From the NCBI GenBank assembly GCA_937902605.1, contig CALFNC010000394.1, positions 1 through 5,182 of the forward strand: a stretch of DNA of 5,182 nucleotides, given 5' to 3'. Position 1 is the first letter of the stretch. Every line of letters begins with the position of its first letter. Position numbers and translations under genes: made by a program. The notes beneath the pieces were generated by a model, which was not told the DNA's origin, ran no database searches, and saw only the letters and a list, made by a program, of their open reading frames with translations. The DNA comes from an uncultured Acidobacteriota bacterium. GTDB lineage: Bacteria; Acidobacteriota; Thermoanaerobaculia; UBA5066. Of the stretch, positions 1 to 5,182 are shown in pieces.

Positions 1-23
1 TCAGACGTGTGCTCTTCCGATCT
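1..23 (+). other. Illumina TruSeq-type adapter (read 2 side), not genomic
   Basis: These bases match the 3' part of the Illumina read 2 adapter and end in GCTCTTCCGATCT, the point where the library insert begins. They are synthetic sequence left untrimmed. The receiver frame stays open leftwards into the adapter to a GTG at 9, so any protein predicted from that codon would begin with five adapter-encoded residues (MLFRS). Confidence 0.97.
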
Positions 24-24
24 G

Positions 25-69
25 GTCTACCGTCACGGCGTCCGGAGCGAGTCGCCCGCGGCGGGCTGA
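25..69 (+). CDS. 3' tail of an unknown gene, truncated by the adapter
   Basis: Between the adapter and the receiver gene, one frame reads 14 codons (starting VYRHGVRSES and ending PAAG) and stops at TGA 67-69. Nearly every third codon position here is G or C, which matches the coding bias of the window. The receiver gene's own frame over the same bases has many A/T third positions, so the coding frame appears to switch at this stop. Too little remains to name a product. If real, it is the upstream member of the same plus-strand operon, 17 nt before the receiver start. It could also be chance, because short open frames are common in high-GC DNA. Confidence 0.45.
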   Translation, partial: VYRHGVRSESPAAG

Positions 70-86
70 AGAGACGCCCCGACACC

Positions 87-509
87 GTGCCGTCGACGCC
101 TCCCGCACTGCCCGAGCCCCTGGTCACCAAACGCCCGAAGCGGATCGTGATGGTGGACGACTCGGTGGCCTACGCCGAGACCTGGCGGAAGGACCTGGAG
201 GCGCGTTACGGCGAGAAAGTGACGTTCGAGTCGTACGCGAACCCGATTCAGGCGATCCCGGTCCTCGGCCCGGGGATCGACCTGCTCCTTCTCGACCTGG
301 AGATGCCGGTCTTCGACGGCCGCAAGCTGGCGGCCCTTGCAGCGCAGCGGGGCGTGCCGTGCAAGCGGATCGTGATCGTCTCCGCGCACGACGCGGACGA
401 GCTTCACGCCCTGTTCTCCACCGAGACCTGCCTCGCGGTGATCAACAAGACCGAGCCGCGGCAGCAGCAGGCCTTCCTGATGATCCTCGACAGCGTGGTG
501 AAACGTTGA
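87..509 (+). CDS. Stand-alone CheY-like response regulator receiver protein
   Basis: This is a single-domain phosphoacceptor protein of about 140 residues in the two-component signalling superfamily, presumably cytoplasmic. From the GTG at 87 the receiver fold begins near residue 19 with RIVMVDDS. The acidic pair is D24/D25, the phosphoacceptor is D70 in LLLLDLEMP, the conserved hydroxyl residue is S99 in IVIVSA, and the conserved lysine is K121 in INKTEP. All key receiver residues are therefore present. There is no DNA-binding or enzymatic output domain; the protein ends about 19 residues after the lysine. The first 18 or so residues are proline-rich and not part of the domain. I chose GTG 87 because coding bias upstream belongs to another frame and a purine-rich stretch (GAAGAG, 68-73) lies before it. 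The open frame itself continues upstream into adapter sequence. The stop overlaps the next gene by 4 nt. The partner kinase is unknown. Confidence 0.85.
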   Translation: MPSTPPALPEPLVTKRPKRIVMVDDSVAYAETWRKDLEARYGEKVTFESYANPIQAIPVLGPGIDLLLLDLEMPVFDGRKLAALAAQRGVPCKRIVIVSAHDADELHALFSTETCLAVINKTEPRQQQAFLMILDSVVKR

Positions 510-1342
510 CCGGACCGGTCCGGCCAGTCGACGCCGCGGTCGAGGCCGCGCGCCGGGCCGGGGAGATCCTCATCGGCTACTTCGGCGCCTTCGACCCCTC
601 ATGGGTGGAGGAGAAGTCCCGGAACGACGTCGTCTCGAAGGCCGACCGGGAGAGCGAGGCCCTTGTCCGGGAGCTGCTGCTCGGCGCGTTTCCTCACGAC
701 CGGTTCCTCGGCGAGGAGGGGGGGGCGTCGGAAGGTGACGCTTCGAAGGGCGACGACACGGCCCCGACCTGGATCGTCGACCCGCTCGACGGGACGGCGA
801 ACTTCGTCCGGGGCTTCCCACACTGGGCAGTATCGATCGCCAGGACTTCCGGGGGGACCTTCGGCCCGCTGGAGACGGCGGTGATCTGGGACCCGGTGAA
901 GGGCGACCTCTTCACCGCCGTCCGCGGCGAGGGGGCGTTCCGCAACGGCAAGCGGCTCCGAATGCCGAGGCGCCGCGGGCTCGACGGGTGCGCGATGGCG
1001 ACGGGCTTCCCGTTCCGCCAGCAGGCGAAGATCGACCTCTACCTCCGGATCTTCCGCGCGGCCTTCCTCGAGGTCCGCTCGCTCCGCCGGGCCGGCAGCG
1101 CGGCGCTCGACCTCGCCTACGTCGCCGCCGGGATCTTCGACGGCTTCTTCGAGTTCGGCCTCTCTCCCTGGGACACCGCGGCGGGGGCATTGCTCGTGAC
1201 CGAGGCGGGAGGTCTCGTCTCGGACTTCGACGGCGCGGGCCTCTGGAGGAAGCGCGGTAACCTCGTCGCCGGCTCGCCGGGCGTCCACGCGGGATTCCTG
1301 GAGCTGGTAGCCGGGCTCGGCGTCAAGGAGGAGGACCTGTGA
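506..1342 (+). CDS. suhB: Inositol monophosphatase family protein (SuhB/HisN-like)
   Basis: This is a Mg2+-dependent, Li+-sensitive-type sugar-phosphate phosphatase of about 278 residues, close to the usual 260-280 for the family. The metal-binding motifs are all visible: E70/E71 in FLGEEGG, W89-I-V-D92-P-L-D95-G-T97 in the signature loop, and W222-D223 in LSPWDTAAG near the C-terminus. The GSAALDLAYVAAG segment (about 197-209) is also typical. The start is taken as TTG 506, overlapping the receiver stop as TTGA, with GGTGA at 497-501 as a modest ribosome binding site. The open frame extends further upstream, but only over the receiver gene. The stop overlaps hom as GTGA. An acidic loop before the signature holds a five-residue near-repeat (ASEGD-ASKGD). 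Substrate cannot be read from sequence: myo-inositol phosphate, histidinol phosphate, fructose bisphosphate and phosphoadenosine phosphate are all used within this family. The operon with hom makes an amino-acid role worth considering. Confidence 0.9.
   Translation: MTGPVRPVDAAVEAARRAGEILIGYFGAFDPSWVEEKSRNDVVSKADRESEALVRELLLGAFPHDRFLGEEGGASEGDASKGDDTAPTWIVDPLDGTANFVRGFPHWAVSIARTSGGTFGPLETAVIWDPVKGDLFTAVRGEGAFRNGKRLRMPRRRGLDGCAMATGFPFRQQAKIDLYLRIFRAAFLEVRSLRRAGSAALDLAYVAAGIFDGFFEFGLSPWDTAAGALLVTEAGGLVSDFDGAGLWRKRGNLVAGSPGVHAGFLELVAGLGVKEEDL
718..725 (+). repeat. Run of eight G within the phosphatase gene
   Basis: Eight consecutive G encode part of E71-G72-G73-A74, just after the metal-binding glutamates. 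The frame is intact through it, with the signature motif following in the same frame, so the assembled length looks right. It is a possible slippage or sequencing-error site. Confidence 0.9.
1325..1331 (+). promoter_or_regulatory. Strong Shine-Dalgarno site for hom
   Basis: AAGGAGG lies 7 nt before the GTG at 1339, an ideal spacing, and is placed inside the last codons of the phosphatase gene. It fixes GTG 1339 as the hom start and predicts efficient, coupled re-initiation after the phosphatase stop at 1340-1342. Confidence 0.85.
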
Positions 1343-2643
1343 ATCAGACGGCACCGGTGGTCCGGCTCGGCCTGGTGGGATTCGGGACGGTGGGGCAGGC
1401 CCTCGTCCGCCTGATTCAATCGGGCGAGACGCGTCTCCGCGACCGGCTGGGCGTCCGGCTCGCCGTCACGGTGATCGGGAACCGCGGGATCGAGCGCAAG
1501 AAAGCCCCATGGGTCCAGGGTCCGGTCCGGTGGACGGAGGACCTCGACTCGGTGGCGACCGACCCCGAGGTGGACCTCGTCGTCGAGCTGGTGGGCGGGA
1601 TCGACCCGGCCCGCGCCCTGATCACGAAGGCGCTGGAGATGGGGAAGAGCGTCGTCACCGCGAACAAGCTCCTCCTCTCGGCGCACGGCTTCGAGCTGAC
1701 GACGCTGGCGGCGGCGAGGGGGGCCGGCCTCGGGATCGAGGCCGCGGTGGCCGGCGGCATCCCGATCCTGCGGGCGATTCGCGAGAGCTTCGCGGGCGAC
1801 CGGCTCGAATCGGTCGAGGGGATCCTCAACGGGACCTGCAACTTCATCCTGACCGAGATGGAGCGGACCGGCCGCTCGTCCCCCGACGTCCTCACCGAGG
1901 CCCAGCAGCTCGGGTACGCCGAAGCCGATCCCGCTAGCGACGTCGAGGGAGCCGACGCCGGGTACAAGCTGGTCCTCCTCGCCCGGATGGCGTTTGGCCA
2001 GAAGGCCGAGTTTCTCTCCATCTTCCGCGAGGGGATCACGCGCCTCCTCCCGTGCGACTTCGTCTACGCCAAGCTGCTCCAGCGGACCCCGCGGCAGTTG
2101 GCGTCGGCCCGGCTCCTCCCAAACGGGCGGCTTGCGCTGTCGGTGCGGACGCACATGGTCTCGCTCTCGTCGATGCTGGCGAAGGTAACCGGGCCGTTCA
2201 ACGCCGTGCAGGTGCGCGGCGAGAAAGGGGGCGACTTCGTCTTCTCGGGCCGCGGGGCTGGGGGCGACCCCACCGCCGTGGCGGTCCTTTCAGACATCGT
2301 GGAGCTGGCCCGCTCGGGCCCGCGGCCGCTCGTCCCGCCGCTCGGCTTCCCGGCGTTCGAGCCCTTCTCCCCGGCGGGCCCGGAGGAGTTCAGCGCGCCC
2401 CTCTACCTGCGGTTCGTCGTCCGTGACAAAGCGGGGATCATCGCGGGGATCAGCCAGATCCTCGCCCGGAACCAGGCCAACATCGAGGCGGTCTTCCAGG
2501 CGCCATACGGCGAGCGCGACGCCCTGCCGTTCGTGATCACGCTCGAGACCGTGACGCAGGCCCAGGTCGCCAAGGCCCTCGAGGAGATCGCCGCTCTCGA
2601 CTTTCACGTCGTCCCGCCCGTCGCGTTCCCGATGACGGACTGA
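1339..2643 (+). CDS. hom: Homoserine dehydrogenase with C-terminal ACT domain
   Basis: It reduces aspartate-semialdehyde to homoserine with NAD(P)H, the branch step toward threonine, methionine and isoleucine, in the cytoplasm. The 434 residues match the usual monofunctional, ACT-bearing form; there is no fused aspartokinase. The N-terminal nucleotide-binding loop is GLVGFGTVGQ (11-20), followed by TANKLLLS (107-114), NGTCNFI (164-170) and the family signature at 192-210. In that signature E195 (homoserine binding), D206 and K210 (catalytic pair) align with the equivalent residues of the yeast enzyme. GRGAGGDPTAVAVLSDIVEL (304-323) follows. Residues about 355-434 form an ACT domain (YLRFVVRDKAGIIAGIS onwards), usually the site of threonine feedback in this family. 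Start GTG 1339 has a strong ribosome binding site and overlaps the phosphatase stop by 4 nt. No thrC or thrB follows: the next gene is convergent. Confidence 0.97.
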   Translation: MNQTAPVVRLGLVGFGTVGQALVRLIQSGETRLRDRLGVRLAVTVIGNRGIERKKAPWVQGPVRWTEDLDSVATDPEVDLVVELVGGIDPARALITKALEMGKSVVTANKLLLSAHGFELTTLAAARGAGLGIEAAVAGGIPILRAIRESFAGDRLESVEGILNGTCNFILTEMERTGRSSPDVLTEAQQLGYAEADPASDVEGADAGYKLVLLARMAFGQKAEFLSIFREGITRLLPCDFVYAKLLQRTPRQLASARLLPNGRLALSVRTHMVSLSSMLAKVTGPFNAVQVRGEKGGDFVFSGRGAGGDPTAVAVLSDIVELARSGPRPLVPPLGFPAFEPFSPAGPEEFSAPLYLRFVVRDKAGIIAGISQILARNQANIEAVFQAPYGERDALPFVITLETVTQAQVAKALEEIAALDFHVVPPVAFPMTD

Positions 2644-2644
2644 T

Positions 2645-2654
2645 CCGGCGCCGG
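2645..2654. other. 10-bp perfect palindrome between convergent hom and glgA
   Basis: CCGGCGCCGG is self-complementary and occupies most of the 18-nt gap between the hom stop (2641-2643) and the glgA stop (2662-2664 on the other strand). It may contribute to bidirectional transcription termination, but a real hairpin would have only 3 stem pairs around a 4-nt loop and there is no T tract on either side. A chance GC-rich palindrome is quite possible. Confidence 0.3.
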
Positions 2655-2661
2655 GGCCTGG

Positions 2662-4146
2662 TCACCATGCCAGCCCGCGGACCTCCCGCGCCCGCTGGTA
2701 GACCCCTTCGTACAGGCCGGCGGCGTGCTCCCACGAGTTGTCGACCGACATACCGTTCCGCATGAGGCGGTACCAGGTGCCCCGCTGGAAGAAGATGTGC
2801 TGGGCACTGAGGATCTCGGCGGCCAGCGCGTGGGGGGACGGGTCATCGAAATGGAAACCGGTCGCGATGTTCTCGTTGTAGCCGTCGTAGGCGATGACGG
2901 AGTCGGCCAGACCGCCGGTCTTTCGGACGATGGGGACCGTCCCGTACGCCAAGGAGTACATCTGGGTAAGGCCGCACGGCTCGAAGCGCGAGGGCATGAC
3001 GAGCGCGTCGACTCCGGCCTCGATCCGATGCGAGAGGGCCTCGTCGTAGCCGAGAAAGGCTCGGAATTGGCCATGGTGGTGCGATTCCAGGAGACGCATG
3101 GCCCCCTCGAGGGCAGGCTCCCCCGATCCCAGCATGACGATCCGGAGTCCACGCCGGATCAGCTCGGGCGCGGCCTCGAGCAGGAGGTCGAAGCCCTTCT
3201 GGTCGACGAGGCGGCCGATGGCCCCCAGGACCATGCCCGGGTCGCCCGGCTCGAAGCCGGCGGTCCGGAGGAGCTCGTGCCGGCACTCGGACTTGCCGGA
3301 GGGCTCGTCCACCGAGTAGCGGGCCGAGATGTGGGGATCGGCCGCCGGGTTCCAGACCTGCCGGTCGATGCCGTTGAGAATGCCTGTCAGGCGGTGGTTG
3401 CGCCCGCGGAGGACGGCGTCGAGGCCGGCCCCACCTGCCGGCGTCTGGATCTCGGCGGCGAAGGTCGGCGAGACGGTCGTGATCACGTCGGCCGCCTCGA
3501 TGCCGCCCTTGAGGAAGTTCAGAGAGCCCCGGAAGTCGAGAAGCCCGCCCGTCCGGACATCGTCCGGTAGCCCGAGCGTGGTAAAGAGGTGGCCGGGATA
3601 GGCCCCCTGGTACTGGATGTTGTGGATCGTCAGGACCGAGGAGACGTCGTCGAACCACCGGTTCCGCCAGCCGCTCCAGGCGCCGAGCATGGTGGCGAGG
3701 GCCGGGTGCCAGTCGTGTGTGTGGAGGACCTGTGGAGACCGTCCCAGGCGCCGCATGGCCTCCAGTGCGGCCCGCACGAAGATCGTGAACCGCCAGAGGC
3801 CGTCGTCCATCCCACTGTCGTTCGGGGCGTAGAGCCCGCCGGGCCGATGGAAGAGAGGGTCGTGGGCGACGAAATAGACCGGGACGTCGTTGTGCGGGAG
3901 GTGCCCCTTCAGGATACCGACGCGGTACGGACGACCCAGGATCGAGACGTCGAACGGCGGGGTGGCCTCGATCGGCCACTGGAGGCGCCGCCGGTACCAC
4001 TGCGCTGCCTCGAGATGAAAGGGGATCCAGATGTCGACATCGTGACCACGGCGAGCCAGGGCTTTCGGGAGAGCCCCGACGACGTCGCCGAGTCCGCCCG
4101 TCTTGGCGAACGGGCTGCACTCGGCGGAGAGATGGCTGATTCTCAA
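2662..4146 (-). CDS. glgA: Glycogen synthase (ADP-glucose type, GT5 family)
   Basis: It transfers glucose from ADP-glucose (sometimes UDP-glucose) to the non-reducing end of an alpha-1,4-glucan, in the cytoplasm. The 494 residues are slightly more than the 477 of E. coli GlgA. The N-terminal GT-B half carries AECSPFAKTGGLGDVVGAL with K15 in the sugar-nucleotide loop, HTHDWHPAL (142-150, with H147 at the conserved site), TIHNIQYQG (173-181) and TTVSPTFAAEIQT (223-235). The C-terminal half carries GILNGID (255-261), GRLVDQKGFD (311-320, with R312 and K317 matching E. coli R300 and K305) and PSRFEPCGLTQMYSLAYGT (385-403, with catalytic E389 equivalent to E. coli E377), then KTGGLADSV. All catalytic residues are present. 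The start is TTG at 4146-4144, supported by family alignment of the N-terminus and an AGGAGG site 4 nt upstream. It lies 61 nt downstream of a lipoprotein gene on the same strand and converges on hom. No glgB, glgC or glgP is in the window. Confidence 0.97.
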   Translation of the reverse strand: MRISHLSAECSPFAKTGGLGDVVGALPKALARRGHDVDIWIPFHLEAAQWYRRRLQWPIEATPPFDVSILGRPYRVGILKGHLPHNDVPVYFVAHDPLFHRPGGLYAPNDSGMDDGLWRFTIFVRAALEAMRRLGRSPQVLHTHDWHPALATMLGAWSGWRNRWFDDVSSVLTIHNIQYQGAYPGHLFTTLGLPDDVRTGGLLDFRGSLNFLKGGIEAADVITTVSPTFAAEIQTPAGGAGLDAVLRGRNHRLTGILNGIDRQVWNPAADPHISARYSVDEPSGKSECRHELLRTAGFEPGDPGMVLGAIGRLVDQKGFDLLLEAAPELIRRGLRIVMLGSGEPALEGAMRLLESHHHGQFRAFLGYDEALSHRIEAGVDALVMPSRFEPCGLTQMYSLAYGTVPIVRKTGGLADSVIAYDGYNENIATGFHFDDPSPHALAAEILSAQHIFFQRGTWYRLMRNGMSVDNSWEHAAGLYEGVYQRAREVRGLAW

Positions 4147-4207
4147 GTGGCCTCCTGGCCAGTGATGCGATCCGTTGGGGCCCGACGGGGCCGAGGCCGT
4201 ATCAAGA
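4147..4207 (-). other. 61-nt gap between the lipoprotein gene and glgA
   Basis: The spacer holds the glgA ribosome binding site hairpin and a second possible stem (GGCCC at 4188-4192 and 4179-4183 around a 4-nt CGTC loop on the minus strand). No T tract follows the second stem, so it does not look like an intrinsic terminator. A TTGATA (4205-4200) resembles a -35 box, but no -10 element lies at the right distance. I see no convincing separate promoter for glgA, so read-through from the lipoprotein gene is likely. Confidence 0.4.
4148..4161 (-). promoter_or_regulatory. glgA ribosome binding site inside a small hairpin
   Basis: Read on the minus strand, TGGCC-AGGA-GGCCA forms a 5-bp stem with a 4-nt loop ending one nucleotide before the TTG start of glgA. 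The Shine-Dalgarno sequence AGGAGG (4156-4151) spans the loop and the first two bases of the 3' arm, so folding would hide part of the ribosome binding site. The bases and the pairing are directly visible; a regulatory role is inference. Confidence 0.5.
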
Positions 4208-5050
4208 TCAAGGGAGGACGATGACCGAGACTTCGGCCGTCTTGGGGCCGCAGCTGGCGAGAATCTTGGCGTTGCCCGACGAGAGAGCTTTCACGACGCC
4301 ATTGACGGCGAGGGCGGACTTCGGCTGGTCCGAGGACCAGCCGACGGCGACCTCGTCGATGACGTTCCCAGCTGCGTCCTTCGCGACGACGTTCAGCTTC
4401 TGGGTGTCCCCGGCCTTGATGATGATCGTCGGCGGGGTTACCTCGAAGGAGGCTAGCTCCCGGAAAAGAACTGTCAAGTCGGCGGGGGCGCTGACCTCCC
4501 CGAAAGAGGCGACGATCCCCGTCCGGCCTTCGGAGGCCGCGGTGGCGACGCCGGAGGCGTCGATGGTGGCGACGGCCGGGTTCGTGGATGTCCAGACCGG
4601 CTTGGCGTCCGCCACCTTGCCAGCCGAGTCCTTCGCCTCGGCGAGGAACGTCGTCGTCGCGCCCTTTCGGCCCATGAGCGTGGTTCGGAGGGGGGAGACG
4701 GCTACGGAGGCGACGTCCACGACCTCGACCGCGATCGTGGCCGACAGCTCGGCGTGCTTGGCCGTCACGATCAACTTCCCGGCCGCGACCGTCTTCACGA
4801 TTCCGTTCCCGTCGACCGTCGCGATGTTGGACTTGGAGGACCCCCACGTCACGACCGCGCCCGGGATCGGCATTCCCTTCCCGTCGAGCACTTCGGCCTT
4901 GGCCACACCGCCGCGCTTGAGCCCGAAGATGGTCAACTTGTGGGCTGAGACGCGGATCGAGGCCGGCTTCGGGGCGCACGCGGCAGTGGTCAGAAGCGCG
5001 AGGACGAGTACGGGGAGGGCCTGCCGGACAGGGGAGGGAGCTTTCAGCAT
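4208..5050 (-). CDS. Putative lipoprotein of three Ig-like (BIG2-type) repeats
   Basis: This is a predicted exported protein of 280 residues. Residues 1-24 form a signal peptide with K3 and R9, a hydrophobic core at about 11-20 and a lipobox-like LLTTAAC ending in C25. Threonine at -3 is not the usual leucine, so lipidation is likely but not certain. The mature part is three divergent tandem repeats of about 84 residues (about 29-111, 112-197 and 198-280), each with a V-x-W-S/T-S core and a later D/N-x-G-x-V/A turn. The marker tryptophans W69, W153 and W238 are 84 and 85 residues apart. This pattern fits bacterial Ig-like group 2 beta-sandwich domains, often found in adhesins and surface proteins. 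No catalytic domain is present. The ATG at 5050-5048 is chosen because it gives a complete signal peptide; no strong ribosome binding site precedes it, only a GGGG-rich stretch. The function is unknown; cell-surface or periplasmic binding is an inference. Confidence 0.85.
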   Translation of the reverse strand: MLKAPSPVRQALPVLVLALLTTAACAPKPASIRVSAHKLTIFGLKRGGVAKAEVLDGKGMPIPGAVVTWGSSKSNIATVDGNGIVKTVAAGKLIVTAKHAELSATIAVEVVDVASVAVSPLRTTLMGRKGATTTFLAEAKDSAGKVADAKPVWTSTNPAVATIDASGVATAASEGRTGIVASFGEVSAPADLTVLFRELASFEVTPPTIIIKAGDTQKLNVVAKDAAGNVIDEVAVGWSSDQPKSALAVNGVVKALSSGNAKILASCGPKTAEVSVIVLP

Positions 5051-5063
5051 GTCGGCCCCGAGT

Positions 5064-5152
5064 TTACCGCGCGGGAGGCTCGTCCGCCCCTTCGGGCTCG
5101 GCCGGGAACGGGGCGAGCGGTGGCATCTCGCGCGCGGCGCGCGCGGCGATGC
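5064..5152 (-). CDS. 3' tail of an unknown gene, truncated by the adapter
   Basis: On the minus strand, the bases between the adapter and the lipoprotein gene contain an open frame of 28 full codons ending in TAA at 5066-5064. The translation begins IAARAAREMP and ends ADEPPAR. Nearly all third positions are G or C, better than the two other minus-strand frames, and the composition (acidic, proline-rich) looks like an ordinary C-terminal tail. The stop lies 13 nt before the lipoprotein ATG, which suggests an operon with it. Too short to identify. The main doubt is that chance open frames are common at this GC content. Confidence 0.45.
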
Positions 5153-5182
5153 AGATCGGAAGAGCGTCGTGTAGGGAAAGAG
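5153..5182 (+). other. Illumina TruSeq-type adapter (read 1 side), not genomic
   Basis: From AGATCGGAAGAGCGTCGTGT onward these 30 bases match the reverse complement of the Illumina read 1 adapter. Together with the read 2 adapter at the left end, the order and orientation are those of a complete library molecule. Any open frame running past 5152 is an artefact. Confidence 0.97.

Noticed and set aside
1117..2154. 345-residue minus-strand open frame across the phosphatase and hom genes
   Set aside because: Low-complexity, Arg/Pro/Glu-rich translation with no recognisable motif, lying over two clearly conserved enzymes on the other strand.
2659..2667. TGGT-C-ACCA inverted repeat at the glgA 3' end
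   Set aside because: Single-base loop cannot fold as a hairpin, and it overlaps glgA codons; most likely chance.
2725..3570. 281-residue plus-strand open frame antisense to glgA
   Set aside because: No recognisable domain and opposite a complete, conserved glgA; typical of high-GC antisense frames.
2843..4120. 425-residue minus-strand frame overlapping glgA in another register
   Set aside because: Arg/Pro/Gly-rich shadow of glgA; the GlgA frame carries all catalytic motifs.
4200..4205. TTGATA as a -35 promoter element for glgA
   Set aside because: Position of the -10 element would be GGCCCC, so no sigma-70-type pair exists.
5086..5097. GCCC-CTTC-GGGC mini-hairpin upstream of the lipoprotein gene
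   Set aside because: Only four base pairs, no U-tract, and it lies within the probable gene tail.
5129..5145. CGCGCGC/GCGCGCG inverted repeat next to the right adapter
   Set aside because: Simple alternating GC sequence inside a probable coding tail; no T tract or other context to support a terminator or binding site.
4221..5174. Long plus-strand open frame (317 residues) antisense to the lipoprotein gene
   Set aside because: It mirrors the lipoprotein gene, which has a signal peptide and repeats; the open frame follows from high GC and it ends inside adapter sequence.

Overview
The window reads as one high-GC (by eye about two thirds or more G+C) bacterial chromosomal fragment. It is ordinary housekeeping content on two converging gene sets, and it is bounded at both ends by Illumina library adapter sequence. 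Positions 1-23 and 5153-5182 match the two TruSeq-type adapters in library orientation, so the genuine insert is about 24-5152. Coding frames that run into the outermost bases are therefore artificially extended. Strong G/C preference at third codon positions, frequent GTG and TTG starts and dense gene packing fit an environmental (metagenomic) high-GC bacterium. Acidobacteriota-like or other soil/sediment phyla are possible, but the sequence alone does not settle the phylum.

Plus strand, left half: a 14-codon tail of an unknown gene (25-69); a stand-alone CheY-like receiver protein (87-509); an inositol-monophosphatase-family phosphatase (506-1342); and homoserine dehydrogenase with a C-terminal ACT domain (1339-2643). 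The last two junctions are 4-nt stop/start overlaps (TTGA and GTGA), so the three genes look like one translationally coupled operon. Homoserine dehydrogenase ties the operon to threonine/methionine/isoleucine biosynthesis. The phosphatase may be SuhB-like or may act in an amino-acid pathway. How the receiver protein fits is unclear.

Minus strand, right half, read right to left: the last 28 codons of an unknown gene (stop at 5064-5066); a lipoprotein made only of three Ig-like (BIG2-type) repeats (4208-5050); and bacterial glycogen synthase GlgA (2662-4146). The first two are 13 nt apart and the last two 61 nt apart, so they may also be co-transcribed. GlgA starts with TTG, and its strong Shine-Dalgarno sequence lies inside a small hairpin, a possible translational control point. 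The two gene sets converge with only 18 nt between the hom and glgA stop codons.

I saw no RNA genes, CRISPR array, mobile element or evident new system. The points most worth a second look are the adapter ends, the two gene tails hidden at the ends, the receiver-phosphatase-hom coupling, the repeat-only lipoprotein next to glgA, and the hairpin over the glgA ribosome binding site.
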